From positions 620,001-684,000 of the forward strand of contig CAVPMN010000020.1 in NCBI GenBank assembly GCA_963706425.1: a stretch of DNA of 64,000 bases, given 5' to 3'. This DNA comes from CAVPMN01 sp963706425 (GTDB lineage Bacteria > Actinomycetota > Acidimicrobiia > Acidimicrobiales > Acidimicrobilacustridaceae). Below are positions 9,754 through 18,965 of the stretch, piece after piece. The notes below the pieces were generated by a model that saw only the letters and a program-made list of their open reading frames with translations, was not told the origin of the DNA and did no database searches. The position numbers were made by a program, and so were the translations under genes. Within the stretch, counting starts at the first letter, position 1, and every line of letters starts with the position of its first letter.

Positions 9754-9786
9754 ACACTAACGCGCGTCAGTGACACGCGTTAGTGT
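9754..9786 (-). promoter_or_regulatory. TetR operator overlapping a leaderless -10
   Basis: Perfect 11-base inverted repeat ACACTAACGCG (9754-9764) and CGCGTTAGTGT (9776-9786) with an 11-base centre. On the minus strand the proximal arm contains TAGTGT, which sits six bases before the TetR ATG, so repressor binding would block initiation directly. No strong -35 is seen. Confidence 0.7.
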
Positions 9787-9802
9787 CGGACAGGATTCGA
9801 TA

Positions 9803-10646
9803 TCACCGGTGGGCGGAGACCAGCCAGGCCGCAGCCCCGAGCCGGACGCCGACACCCGGCTCGTACCGCTCCGCGAGCGAGTCGCGCACTGCGTCGATCA
9901 CCCCCGCTCGTTCACCGGACGGGGCTCGGCCCAGCAGCCCCCGAGCCATGCCCATGCCCAGCAAGAAGTCGACGGCCTCGTCCAGGTTGCCTCCGCCGCC
10001 GAGGAGAATCGTCGGCGAGATCGACTCGCAGGCGACGTCGGTGAACCCCACGCCATGGAGCAGGCCAGCCGTCTCGTTCGGATCCTTGAGCGAGAACATG
10101 CCTGGCCCGCCGGCCAGTCCTCCGAGCTCCGGTAGGCCGAACCGTCGAGCAACTTCCCGCCCGATGACCATCAGCCATTCGTTGGCATCGAGTCCCTGCC
10201 AACAGATGAAGGCAGCACGACCCCCCGGCGCAAGGGCACGCCGGAGGTTGGCGAACGCGGCTCCGGGGTCGTCGAAGAACATGACACCGAACTGACTGAT
10301 GACGAGATCGAAGGCGCCCTCGGCGAACGCGTGGGTCTGCGCGTCCGCGACCACGAACTCGATGTTGTCGATGGAGGCCGAGCGGGCCCGGCTGCCTGCG
10401 ATCTCGAGCAGCGGCTCGGAGAGATCCACCCCTACCGCATGACGTCGCGCCACGGGCTGCGGTGATCGTCGTGGCGCCACAACCACAACCGATGTCGAGA
10501 ACCGAATGGTGTGGTTCGAGGCGTGCGTGTTCGAGCAGCGTGTCGGCGAAGGGCACGAGCTGTCGGTCGTAGCGGTCGGCATGGTCGACATAGTGGACGG
10601 ACTCGCCACCATTCCATGCCTCGGCCTGCTGTTGATTCGCCGCCAT
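9803..10646 (-). CDS. SAM-dependent methyltransferase, one internal frame change
   Basis: About 280 residues when the two frames are joined. The start at 10646 is ATG (MAANQQQAEAWNGGESVHYV). Motif I is SVLDIGCGCGATTITAAR in the first frame; the second frame continues with GVDLSEPLLEIAGSRA, NIEFVVADAQTHAF, FDLVISQFGVMFFDDP and LAPGGRAAFICWQG, all standard for a UbiE/Methyltransf_25-type enzyme. The frame changes near 10445, between motif I and GVDLSEP, with nothing else missing. The gene ends 56 bases before the TetR gene at 9747 on the same strand. Confidence 0.75.
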
Positions 10647-10716
10647 CGCACATCCTCCGTGGGTCGGACGCGAGCGGTCACCCTACTGAAGCCCGAGCCC
10701 CGCACCGGCGTGGCCC

Positions 10717-11385
10717 TCACCCTGGCGATCTCGCTTCGGCGTTTGCTTTGATGCCTCGAAGCATCCGCTGGGTCATCACGAAGCTCACGATACCGATCGG
10801 CGCCATGGCCAACTCGGTGAGCCTGTTGCCGAAGCCGGTCCGCTCGCGGACCAGCAGCCGACACCGTCCATCAGGTGCAGGCCGGAGCACGAAGCTCCAG
10901 GAGAACTCCCAACCGAGCTGCTCGTCCCGACGGAGTGGCCGGCCCGCCCGCACGTCGCCCACCTGGAGCACCAGGGCCTCCTCGGGCCGGACCTCCATCA
11001 CATACCAGCCCCCCGATCCCTTGGCGTCCGCGAGCACCAGATCGCCCACCGCACGTTGCTGCCATTCGGGCACCAGCACGTCGCAGTTGCGGATGCCGAG
11101 GCCGAACAGGTTCTCCAACCACTCGTAGGAGTAGAAGCCGCCGCGGTCGGCGCCGAGCTGCAGGATCCACGGCCACACGTCCGCAGGCACAGCATCGACG
11201 GTGATGGCGCGGGTGCACTGCTGGGCCGGCTCCCCCACGAGCTCGTCGCCGGGCAATGCCATACGGATCTCGTCATCGGTGGCGCCCCATCGCTCGTGCC
11301 ACGGGGTGACCAGACGACGCCATGCGACCACCGTGACCGCCATTCCGATCGCCGTTCGGAGCAGCCGACGCGCGGAACGTGCCAT
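10717..11385 (-). CDS. SRPBCC-superfamily membrane-anchored protein
   Basis: About 223 residues from the ATG at 11385 (MARSARRLLRTAIGMAVTVV). A single N-terminal hydrophobic segment follows a basic stretch and would anchor the protein in the membrane. The rest matches SRPBCC/START-like lipid- or hydrophobic-ligand-binding proteins: ITVDAVPADVWPWILQLGAD then RGGFYSYEWLENLFG, and a late WSFVLRPAPDGRCRLLVRER. Similar proteins are common as uncharacterised genes in actinobacteria. No operon partner is evident; it is 70 bases upstream of the methyltransferase gene on the same strand. Confidence 0.7.
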   Translation of the reverse strand: MARSARRLLRTAIGMAVTVVAWRRLVTPWHERWGATDDEIRMALPGDELVGEPAQQCTRAITVDAVPADVWPWILQLGADRGGFYSYEWLENLFGLGIRNCDVLVPEWQQRAVGDLVLADAKGSGGWYVMEVRPEEALVLQVGDVRAGRPLRRDEQLGWEFSWSFVLRPAPDGRCRLLVRERTGFGNRLTELAMAPIGIVSFVMTQRMLRGIKANAEARSPG

Positions 11386-11613
11386 CAGCGCCAGCGCCTC
11401 TCTGCTCGCGAGACCATGAACCCAGGGTCGTCCGTGACTCTGCCAGCCGGCTAGGGCCGTTCTTCCCTTCCGAGCCGGATGAACCCGAGCCCGTGGAGTG
11501 GACCGAGGATCGTGCCCTCGTCGAGAGCGGCGAGGTGGACGTCCTGGTCTTTCGACTCTTGCCACCGAGGCGCGGAGCGAGCAACGTGGACCTGTCGAAC
11601 GACAGGAGGGGCC

Positions 11614-12669
11614 ATGCCTACTTCGCTCCGTACAACCAGCCTTCTCGCCGTGGTGGCGCTGGTCGCGTCCTTGCTGGGTATGTCGACCACGGCCGCCGAG
11701 CTACCGGTCACGGTCCCAGGCAACGCCATCGAGGTCGGGGCCGCATCGTTGCTCGATGTCACGGTGTCCGACGTGGGCGGAGCCGACGAAGTCGTGTTCA
11801 CCTTTGCCGGAGACGTGTTGCCCACCGTCGAGGCGGTGGTCGGTGAGCCTCCGTTCTACGACATCCCCGGCGATGTGGTGGAGGTACCTGGCACGTCGTT
11901 TGTCCGACTGCGCATGTTCCCGGCACGAGGGGTGAGCTTCGGTGACGCGTGCAGCGTGGCGTTGGGCGAGCCTCCGACCCCCGGGCCGGGCGAGACCGCG
12001 GTCGGCCTCTGGTTCAGCTGTTTCGACGGGCTGAACGGACCGGCACCAGTCGTCCTGTCGAGTCGGTTGGTGCCAGACGGATCAGTCGAGGAGGTGCTGA
12101 CCGCCACGGTCGAGCTACTTCTCGACGGTCCCACTCCGGCCGACGAGGCCGCCGGCTTGTCGTCGTGGTTCTCGAGTGAGACGAGCGGACTGCTGAACTC
12201 GGTCACCGTCACGCCCGAGGGCGTGGCCACCATCGACTTCGACCCCGCGCTGGCGACCACCATTCCGAACGCCAGCTCGAGCGCCGGGAGCGACCAGTTG
12301 TTGCGAGAGCTCGACGCAACCGTGCTCTTCGGTACCGGCATCACCTCGGCGACCTACACGCTCGGCGGGAGCTGCGCCGAGTTCTTCGGGTGGCTGCAGC
12401 TCGACTGCGCGCCTCGCACGCCGGACGATGGCATCGCAGCGCTGTACGCGCAGACCTATCTCGGTCCCGAGACCGTGACGGGCTCGACCCAGAACGTGAC
12501 GGCAGCCGTTCAGCTCGAAGACTTCGAAGCTCAGCTGACCTGGGTCGTCGGTTTGCGAGCCGAAAGCGAGGTGACGGTCAGCACGGCGTCGTCACCCGCG
12601 CGGGTGGTGGTGCGAGTGGCCCACGTCGAGCCCATGCCAGCCGTCTCCCAACCGAGGTTCACCGGGTGA
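11614..12669 (+). CDS. Exported GerMN-domain protein with C-terminal PRFTG
   Basis: 351 residues from the ATG at 11614, preceded by GACAGGAGGGGCC. A signal peptide is evident (SLLAVVALVASLLGMSTTAA). The first part looks like an AMIN-like beta domain (DEVVFTFAGDVLPTVEAVVG); the middle is a GerMN domain (TATVELLLDGPTPADEAAGL, FDPALAT, LLRELDATVLFGTGITSATY). GerMN/Gmad proteins occur in spore-germination and cell-envelope lipoproteins, but in non-sporulating actinobacteria their role is unknown. The protein stops immediately after PRFTG, the same ending as the exported protein at 56803. Confidence 0.75.
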   Translation: MPTSLRTTSLLAVVALVASLLGMSTTAAELPVTVPGNAIEVGAASLLDVTVSDVGGADEVVFTFAGDVLPTVEAVVGEPPFYDIPGDVVEVPGTSFVRLRMFPARGVSFGDACSVALGEPPTPGPGETAVGLWFSCFDGLNGPAPVVLSSRLVPDGSVEEVLTATVELLLDGPTPADEAAGLSSWFSSETSGLLNSVTVTPEGVATIDFDPALATTIPNASSSAGSDQLLRELDATVLFGTGITSATYTLGGSCAEFFGWLQLDCAPRTPDDGIAALYAQTYLGPETVTGSTQNVTAAVQLEDFEAQLTWVVGLRAESEVTVSTASSPARVVVRVAHVEPMPAVSQPRFTG

Positions 12670-12730
12670 GTAGGGCTCCTCGAGTGGGAGCGATCCGTCC
12701 TCGCCCACCGCTTCGAGCAGGCCAAGCGGG

Positions 12731-13943
12731 TCAGGCGGCGTGCTCCCGCAGGAAGGCCAACAGCACCCGCTCGTAGGCGTCGGGATCGTGGTTCCAAGTG
12801 GTGAGATGGGTGGCTCCCTCCACCTCCTCGAGGGTGACGAGGTCCTGCCGGCGGGCAGCGAGCTGTCGGCTGGTGGCGATCGGGACATCGTCGTCGTCGG
12901 TGCCGTGGAACACGAGGATCGGTGCGCGGAGCTTGTCGGTCTCCGAGAGGTAGTCGAGGTCGGACCAGTCGAGGTCGAATCGCCAGCCGGCGAGCCACTT
13001 GGCGCTGGCGGTGAGACTCGACGGCACGGGCAGCCCGACGATGGGCAGCGACTCCTGGGCCGCCTGGAAGTCGACCGTGCGGCCGAAGTCGAGCATCGGA
13101 GCATCGAGCACGACCGCGCGGACCTGATCGGCAAGGTCACTGCGCTCGAGGAAGCTCATCGCGACACCCCCGCCCATGCTCGGTCCGACGAGAACGACAT
13201 CGGAGGCCCCGTTGTCGCCTGCCCAGGCCACCGCTGCCTCGAGGTCCTCCCACTCGGTGGCGCCATAGCGCAACTGGCCACTCGGGTCTTCTGGAGCGCC
13301 GGGGTCGTTGCGCAGGCTCACGAGGAGTGCCGGATAACCCTCGGCAAGCAGCACCGGGAGGAGCCTCGCCATGTCGAGTCGGTTCGGCGTGTTGCCGTGC
13401 AGCAGTAGAACCCACGTCGACCGCTCGCCGGGGAAGTACCACGACTCGTAGTCACCGAGGGGCCCAGGTACATCGAACGACCGTGGGGGCGGTTCCGAGC
13501 ATCGCTGCGGGATCGTCGGGGAAGGCCCGGCTCTGCATCTCGACTTGGCTGCCTGCCGCTGGAGCAGCACCAGTCACGAGCTCGAACGACCGCGTGACCG
13601 CATCCGGGCTGTCATCGAGCACATCGGTGGCGATCCCGTAGCCATCGGACCATGCGATTCCCCAGACACCCGGCCGGCGGACGTTGCCGCTGTCGCGAGG
13701 ATCGAGGACGATCTGTCCAGCGTCAACGGCGACCACGTCGACGCGGTATTCCGGCAGGAGCTCGGACCGTCGGTTCGAGCCGTCGAGCGCCTCGTCGCGC
13801 AGGACGTTCGCGAAGTACCAACCGCCGGCGAGGTGGAACACGAGCAACAGCCACACGACCAGCATGCCTCCGAGCGCAGACCAACGCACCCAGCGACGCC
13901 GAACGATGGGACTCGCCACCGGCTCATTGTCACGATGACGCAA
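12731..13943 (-). CDS. Membrane-anchored alpha/beta hydrolase, one frame change
   Basis: About 400 residues if joined. The start is TTG at 13943 or GTG at 13919. An N-terminal basic stretch and transmembrane helix (WSALGGMLVVWLLLVFHLAG) is followed by a diverged beta-rich region, then the hydrolase: LLLHGNTPNRLDMARLLPVL, nucleophile elbow VGPSMGGGVAM, late Asp in FHGTDDDDVP and His in GATHLTTW. The family is the BAAT/YqkD-like serine hydrolase group with a tethering helix. The frame changes near 13480 (…APTVVR to SFDVPGPLGD). Substrate unknown. Confidence 0.72.
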
Positions 13944-14072
13944 TGCACAGAACAGGGCCTCAAGTCACGGCGTGGTCACAAGATCGACCTTCGGCCCTAC
14001 CGGCATGGTCAGGCCGTTACCTACCGTGCTCACGAGCCGCGTAGGTCTTCCATCCCTGACTGGAGGGATGCC

Positions 14073-14711
14073 ATGTCACAGCGCCGTCATCGCGAACATC
14101 GCCGGCTGGTACGGCTGAGCAGCGTGCTGCGGCAGGGTTCGCCCCTACTGGCCATCATCGCGACGCTGGGGCTGCTCGGCGCCGCCTGCGGCAGCGACGA
14201 GGACGAGCCGACCGGCACGACCTTCGCCACCACAGAGACCAGCCCCAGCGGGACGACAGCGGCTCGTCCCGAGACCGTCCCACCTACCGACGCCTTCACG
14301 GGAGCCGAGTTCACGATCGCACCGGCGCAGGGGCCGCCCGGCACGGTCTTCGTCGCCTCGGGCAGCGGGTGCACCGGCAGTGAGTCGTCGGCCGCCGAGC
14401 TGGCGGTCTACATCACTGTGCGCATCGAGGATGTGGCCGACGTGCCGACTCTGGGAGATTCCGGATCCGGTTTCGTGGTGGAGCAGCACCTCGTCTCCGT
14501 CGCAGATGGCTCGTGGACCGAAGATCTCGATAGCGGCGCCTGGCCACACTGGGCCCCCGGCGCCGAACCACCGCAATACGACGGGGTGGGTGCCAATCCC
14601 GGCGTCTACCGGGTGAGCGCGCGCTGTGGCCCTCCCGACCCGACCGGCATCACGATCGAAGAGCCGTCGTTCAGGTACGCCGACGGAGACCTCGTGGTCA
14701 CCGGACCCTGA
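14073..14711 (+). CDS. Lipoprotein of unknown function
   Basis: 212 residues from ATG 14073, preceded by TGGAGGGATGCC. A basic N-terminus and hydrophobic stretch end in the lipobox LGAAC, so it is predicted to be a lipid-anchored cell-envelope protein. A Thr/Ser-rich linker follows, then a beta-rich domain starting FTIAPAQGPPGTVFVASGSG with a Cys pair (GCTG and ARCGPP). That opening resembles Ig-like sortase-substrate domains found in actinobacterial envelope proteins. No enzymatic motif is seen. Confidence 0.75.
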   Translation: MSQRRHREHRRLVRLSSVLRQGSPLLAIIATLGLLGAACGSDEDEPTGTTFATTETSPSGTTAARPETVPPTDAFTGAEFTIAPAQGPPGTVFVASGSGCTGSESSAAELAVYITVRIEDVADVPTLGDSGSGFVVEQHLVSVADGSWTEDLDSGAWPHWAPGAEPPQYDGVGANPGVYRVSARCGPPDPTGITIEEPSFRYADGDLVVTGP

Positions 14712-14739
14712 TCAGCCGTCGTCTCCTCGGATGTCGGGG

Positions 14740-15573
14740 TTACGACGCCCGGACTGCGACCAACTGGAAGGGCAGCGCGAATCCGGCTTCGGCCTCGAAG
14801 GGGGCCATCGTCTCGACGAGAGTCGCCCGCACCGTCGCTCGCTCGTCGTCGGTCATCTCGTCGACGGTCACCTTCACCGGCCCCGCCAGGCTGGACTGGG
14901 TATCCCAGTAGTCGTCGACGTCGACGACGGTCATGGCACCGGTGATCTGCTCGATCCGGATGTCGACGAACCCTGCTGCACGCAGGAGCTCGGTGTTCAC
15001 ATCCGGAGACGACAGGCCAAACGGTCCGCCCAGCTCGAACGGGTTGCCGGTCACCGGCTGGTGGCCGTTCTGAATCAACGCGCCCATCATCAAGGCCATC
15101 CATGCGTTCTGGTCGGGCGCGCCGATGACGGTGTAGGCGACCGCGCCACCCGAGCGGACGACGCGCCGGAGCTCCCGCAACGCTGCTGCGGCGTCGGGGA
15201 CGAGCATGAGTCCGAGACGAGAGATGGCCGCATCGACGGAGTCGTCGCCCAGGTCGAGCGCCTGCGCATCCATGAGCCGGCACTCGACGTTGGCGAGCCC
15301 GCGCGCCTCCGCGCCGCGACGAGCCGCGGCAACCATCGTCGGCGCCAGGTCGGAGACGATGACCCGGCCCTCTGGCCCCACGGCTTCAGCGACGAGGAAG
15401 CCGGTCTCCCCGGGCCCGGCTGCCACATCGAGCACGACCTGTCCCGGTTGTGGGTCGATGGTCTCCACCAACCAGTCCGACGCGGCGCGGAAGAAGTCGA
15501 ACACGCGCTGGCGGTTGGCCTCCCACGCGTCGGCGACCGACTCCCACTCATTGGTCTGGGCGTCCTCGGTCAC
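14740..15573 (-). CDS. SAM-dependent methyltransferase (UbiE/Coq5-like)
   Basis: 277 residues from the GTG at 15573. Motif I is VVLDVAAGPGETGFLVAEAV (around residue 47), followed by VIVSDLAPTMVAAARRGAEA, a MDAQALDLGDDSVDAAISRL segment and LRRVVRSGGAVAYTVIGAPD. These are typical of class I methyltransferases of the UbiE/Methyltransf_11 type. It lies downstream of the hydrolase-cyclase gene at 15685 on the same strand, separated by 111 bases. Substrate not known. Confidence 0.82.
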   Translation of the reverse strand: MTEDAQTNEWESVADAWEANRQRVFDFFRAASDWLVETIDPQPGQVVLDVAAGPGETGFLVAEAVGPEGRVIVSDLAPTMVAAARRGAEARGLANVECRLMDAQALDLGDDSVDAAISRLGLMLVPDAAAALRELRRVVRSGGAVAYTVIGAPDQNAWMALMMGALIQNGHQPVTGNPFELGGPFGLSSPDVNTELLRAAGFVDIRIEQITGAMTVVDVDDYWDTQSSLAGPVKVTVDEMTDDERATVRATLVETMAPFEAEAGFALPFQLVAVRAS

Positions 15574-15684
15574 GCGTCACCCCTCGTTCTCTCAGCGCAT
15601 CGACCACACAGTGACGCCAGGCTACCCCCCGCTTCGTGATGGCTCCGCTTCCACGATCAGGTCATCGGCCTGTCGGCGTCGACG

Positions 15685-17001
15685 TCACGAGGTGGTCGGT
15701 GAGTCGAGGGCGAACAGCTCGTATGAGCCGGCGAACCCCTTGAGCCGGCGCTCTCCGGTCGCAGTGAAGGAGAACTCGGGCGCTGAGACGATCGCCGAGA
15801 CGGCCTGCGAAACGAGGATCTCGTCGCGGTCGGCCTGATCCATGATCCGAGCGGCCAGGTTCACCCCGGCGCCGCTCACGTCGACGCCGCGTCGCTCCAC
15901 CTCGGCGGTGTGCACGCCGATGCGTACGCGCAGGCCGATGCGGGAGAGTTCCTCACGCAACCCTCGGGCCGCCCGCAGTGCCCGGCTCGGCAGCGGGAAA
16001 GTGGCGAGAACGCCGTCGCCGGTGTGCTTGACGACATGCCCACCCTGGCGCCCGACGACCTTGGCCACCAACTCGTCGTGGAGGTCGAGCAGGCCGTGCC
16101 ATTGCGCATCGCCCATCGCGGCGGCCTGTTCGGTGCTACCGACGATGTCGGAGAAGAGCACGGTCAACAGCGCCTGTCCCCCCGAGCCGACGCCCTCGGT
16201 GCCCATCACCTCGGCGACCGCGTGGATGACCTCGTCGACGTCGCCCACGTTCGGGTAGAGGTCAACACCGGAGAGAGGGATCACCGTGGCTCCGGGGATG
16301 CTGGCCACGACCTGTCGTGCGCCCTCGACCGCGTAGCGGAACGCCGCCTCGTCGCGCAAGAGCATGGTGGTGGGCACCGCGACCGTCCCGGAGAGGGAGT
16401 TGGGCCCGCGTGCGAACACGGCTTCCCACATCCGGCGCGCGTCGGCGGGGCTGGCCCCTCGTCGGCCGGCACGAGCGTCCCATCGCGTGAACGCGGTGTC
16501 GCTCACCCGACTGGGCGAGATCAGCCCGGGGAAGTCGAGTTCGCTCTCGCCGTCGATGTTCCGCAGGACCGCGTCCTCTGCCGAGGTGTCGCGCATCCGA
16601 GCCATACCCGGCGCGTTCATCAGGAGGAGGCGCTCGACGCGGTCGGGGGCGATCTCAGCGACGCGGAGCGCGATCGTCCCACCCAGGATGGCCGTGCCGA
16701 AGACGGTGGCCGGTGCGCCGACGACACCGTCGATGATCCGGACGACGTCGGTGGCCCACGTATCGAAGATCGGTCGACCCCAGTCGTCGATCGGATCGCT
16801 GAAGCCGACGCCGCGTCGATCGAAAACGGTCAGCGTCGCGAACGAGGCCAGCCCGTCGAGAAACTGCGCAAAAAGCGGGTCCTCGTCCATCGCATCGATC
16901 GGGAAGAAGAGGTCGCCCAGGAAGACCAGAGGCGCACCACTGCCACGTGTCGCGTAGGCCAGCCGCCCGTGCTCATCGCGGAGATCTCGGATCCCGTCCA
17001 T
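15685..17001 (-). CDS. Alpha/beta-hydrolase-like - class III nucleotide cyclase fusion
   Basis: About 438 residues from the ATG at 17001; a GTG at 17019 is an alternative. Residues 1-260 are an alpha/beta-hydrolase fold (FDRRGVGFSDPIDDWG; strand and elbow region VFGTAILGGTIALRVAE). The elbow position has Ile instead of the nucleophilic Ser, so hydrolase activity is doubtful. Residues about 270-440 are a class III cyclase with both metal Asp (TVLFSDIVGSTEQ, VKHTGDGVLATFPLP), GVHTAEVE and GAGVNLAARI, ending RRLKGFAGSYELFALD. The architecture is that of M. tuberculosis Rv1900c. The hydrolase module likely senses a ligand and controls cyclic-nucleotide synthesis. Confidence 0.85.
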   Translation of the reverse strand: MDGIRDLRDEHGRLAYATRGSGAPLVFLGDLFFPIDAMDEDPLFAQFLDGLASFATLTVFDRRGVGFSDPIDDWGRPIFDTWATDVVRIIDGVVGAPATVFGTAILGGTIALRVAEIAPDRVERLLLMNAPGMARMRDTSAEDAVLRNIDGESELDFPGLISPSRVSDTAFTRWDARAGRRGASPADARRMWEAVFARGPNSLSGTVAVPTTMLLRDEAAFRYAVEGARQVVASIPGATVIPLSGVDLYPNVGDVDEVIHAVAEVMGTEGVGSGGQALLTVLFSDIVGSTEQAAAMGDAQWHGLLDLHDELVAKVVGRQGGHVVKHTGDGVLATFPLPSRALRAARGLREELSRIGLRVRIGVHTAEVERRGVDVSGAGVNLAARIMDQADRDEILVSQAVSAIVSAPEFSFTATGERRLKGFAGSYELFALDSPTTS

Positions 17002-17032
17002 CCCGGCCGAGTCTTGCACCCTCCTACCGCAG

Positions 17033-17659
17033 CTACACGGGGCTCGCGGCGTGGATCACACGTTCTATGGCAGTTCGGGCTTGGCTGAGCACGGCCGGGT
17101 CATCGTGGAGGATGAACGCCGTGTTCGCCGCGATCACCAACGCGTTGAGCTCGAAGACGAGCGTCGCCACGTCGATGTCGCTGCGCAGCTCGCTGCGGTC
17201 GACCGCTTCGTTCGCAGCCTCGGTGAGCACGCCGATCCAGTCCTTCTGGTTCGCGGCGACGCGCTCACGTAGTGGGCCGGGCCGGCCCCCGAGCTCCGCC
17301 GCAGCGGCGGCGAAGAAGCAGCCACCCGGGAGCGTGCGGTTCTCGACGTAGGCAAGGAACGACGCGCACAGGGCTCGCAAACGCTCGAGTCCTCGATGCT
17401 CGAGGGCGGGAGCAACGACCACGTCGATGAACAGCGAGCGGGCGGTGTCGACCGTGGCGAGCTGCAACGCCTCTTTGGAGTCGAAGTGCGCGTACACGCC
17501 GCTCTTGCTGAGCTCAGTGGCGTTGGCGAGCGTGCCGATGCTCAGACCGTCGAGGCCTTCGACGGTGGCCAGGCGCACTGCGGTGTCGAGGATGAGACGT
17601 CTGGTGCGTTCGCCGTCGGCGCGGGTCCGTCGCTTGGCGGTATCCGGGGTGTCAGTCAT
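17033..17659 (-). CDS. TetR-family transcriptional regulator
   Basis: 208 residues from the ATG at 17659 (MTDTPDTAKRRTRADGERTR). The helix-turn-helix is standard: LILDTAVRLATVEGLDGLSI then TLANATELSKSGVYAHFDSK. The C-terminal domain contains FLAYVENRTLPGGCFFAAAA, a segment typical of the TetR_C_6/YcdC-like group. It is divergent from the methyltransferase at 17738, and the 78-base gap contains two copies of a palindromic site; it most likely represses both genes. Confidence 0.88.
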   Translation of the reverse strand: MTDTPDTAKRRTRADGERTRRLILDTAVRLATVEGLDGLSIGTLANATELSKSGVYAHFDSKEALQLATVDTARSLFIDVVVAPALEHRGLERLRALCASFLAYVENRTLPGGCFFAAAAAELGGRPGPLRERVAANQKDWIGVLTEAANEAVDRSELRSDIDVATLVFELNALVIAANTAFILHDDPAVLSQARTAIERVIHAASPV

Positions 17660-17662
17660 CGG

Positions 17663-17722
17663 TTGACAAGTTAGCACGATCGGTCGTACTGTTCGAAGAA
17701 ATAGAACGACCGATCGTTCTAT
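17663..17722 (+). promoter_or_regulatory. Divergent promoter region with two TetR operator copies
   Basis: For the rightward gene: -35 TTGACA (17663-17668), 18-base spacer, -10 TACTGT (17687-17692). The perfect 9-base inverted repeat ATAGAACGA/TCGTTCTAT spans 17701-17722 at the expected transcript start. Its 12-base core ACGACCGATCGT (17706-17717) recurs in opposite orientation at 17676-17687, between the -35 and -10. Two sites 30 bases apart would allow cooperative repression of both directions. Confidence 0.75.
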
Positions 17723-17737
17723 CTAAGGAGATCTCCG

Positions 17738-18577
17738 ATGACCGAGACCAGCACGACGGCCACGACCGATGCGACCCGGCACGACAAATGGATCGCAGCG
17801 GGACGGGGCTGGGGAGCACGAGCGACGGAATGGGCGTACCTGTTCGAGCACTACGCGCTCCCCGCCAACGAGCTGGTGTTCGATCGGTTGGGCGTGGGCC
17901 CGACCACGCGCTACCTCGATGTCGCCTGCGGGTCAGGGTTCGCGGCCCAGATCGCACGCCGCCGCGGAGCCACCGTCAGCGGGCTCGACGCCTCCGAGGC
18001 CCTGATCGAGATAGCTCAGGAGCGCACGCCCGAGGGCGATTTCCGAGTCGGTGACATGTTCGCGCTGCCGTTCGACGAGGGTTCGTTCGACGTCGTGACG
18101 AGCTTCAACGGCATCTGGAACCGATGCGACGAGGCTCTCGATCAAGCGCGAACGGTGCTCACCGACGACGGGCTGCTCGGGTTGACCTATTGGGGCGCGT
18201 TCGAGCGCATGGGGCTCATGCCGTACTTCCTCACCGTCATGCAGCACTCACCGCCGAGCCACCAAGCCGCGAACGTCGAGCTTGGGGACACCAGCAAGGT
18301 CATCGCCGACATGCTCGATGCAGCCGGCTTCAGACTCCTCGACCAAGGAACCGTCGAGGTGATCAACGAGTGGCCCGATGTCGATACCGCCGTCCACGCG
18401 CTCGCGGCCGCTGGCCCGTCGGTACCTGCGATCGAAGCCATCGGCTACGAAACGTTCTGTGACGCACTGCGCGAGGTCATCGCCCCGATCCACGACTGCG
18501 ACGGGCGCTTCGGCGTTCGCATCTCATCCGAGCTGGGATGGGTGACGGCCCGTCGTCCCAGCCTGGTTGAGGGCTGA
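17738..18577 (+). CDS. SAM-dependent methyltransferase, target of the divergent TetR
   Basis: 279 residues. Good ribosome site AAGGAG eight bases before ATG 17738. Motif I is RYLDVACGSGFAAQIARRRG (around residue 60), then GLDASEALIEIAQERTPEGD, FRVGDMFALPFDEGSFDVVT and LTDDGLLGLTYWG. This is a class I methyltransferase related to ubiquinone/menaquinone-type enzymes. The divergent TetR and the operator pair indicate inducible expression, perhaps by the compound that it modifies; that is inference. Confidence 0.85.
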   Translation: MTETSTTATTDATRHDKWIAAGRGWGARATEWAYLFEHYALPANELVFDRLGVGPTTRYLDVACGSGFAAQIARRRGATVSGLDASEALIEIAQERTPEGDFRVGDMFALPFDEGSFDVVTSFNGIWNRCDEALDQARTVLTDDGLLGLTYWGAFERMGLMPYFLTVMQHSPPSHQAANVELGDTSKVIADMLDAAGFRLLDQGTVEVINEWPDVDTAVHALAAAGPSVPAIEAIGYETFCDALREVIAPIHDCDGRFGVRISSELGWVTARRPSLVEG

Positions 18578-18818
18578 CTGCTAGCTGTGACGACCGGGGA
18601 CGTTCTCCCTGGCGGGGTGGGGTGGGGCGATCCCCAGGTGATGTGAGCCCCGAGTGAGCTTGTGGGTCTCCGACAACTCACGGCTCAACCCGAGGGCACA
18701 ACGGCTCACGCTGGGACCCAGCACCCCGACGTGCGGCTGATCCCGTGTCGTCGTCGTGACATGGAGAGATCAGTTGCCACAACGTCTTTCTATCGGCTGT
18801 GCGACTCGACAACTGACT

Positions 18819-18951
18819 GTGGGCGCTGAGGGACTCGGGATCCCCGATCTCGCCCTGTAGGGCAGAACCCGTCGAGCGCTGTGCCAACTCGCCCGATCCC
18901 TTGCGCGGTGGAAAGCGCCGCGAGCGAGAGGCGAGGATCGAGTACTCAAGC
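18819..18951 (-). repeat. tRNA-Val-derived repeat, copy 1 (most diverged)
   Basis: Begins GTGGGCGCTGAGGGACTCG as the 3' end of the intact tRNA-Val at 48674 does, then keeps a shortened anticodon region (CCTGTAGGGCAGAACCC), GCGCTGTGCCAACTCGC and a final TACTCAAG. It is the most altered of four copies (others at 37507, 40168, 43705). It ends 14 bases from the stop codon of the Calx-beta metalloprotease. The rest of 18578-18965 holds no gene that I can support. Confidence 0.7.
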
Positions 18952-18965
18952 GAAGCTGGGTCCGG

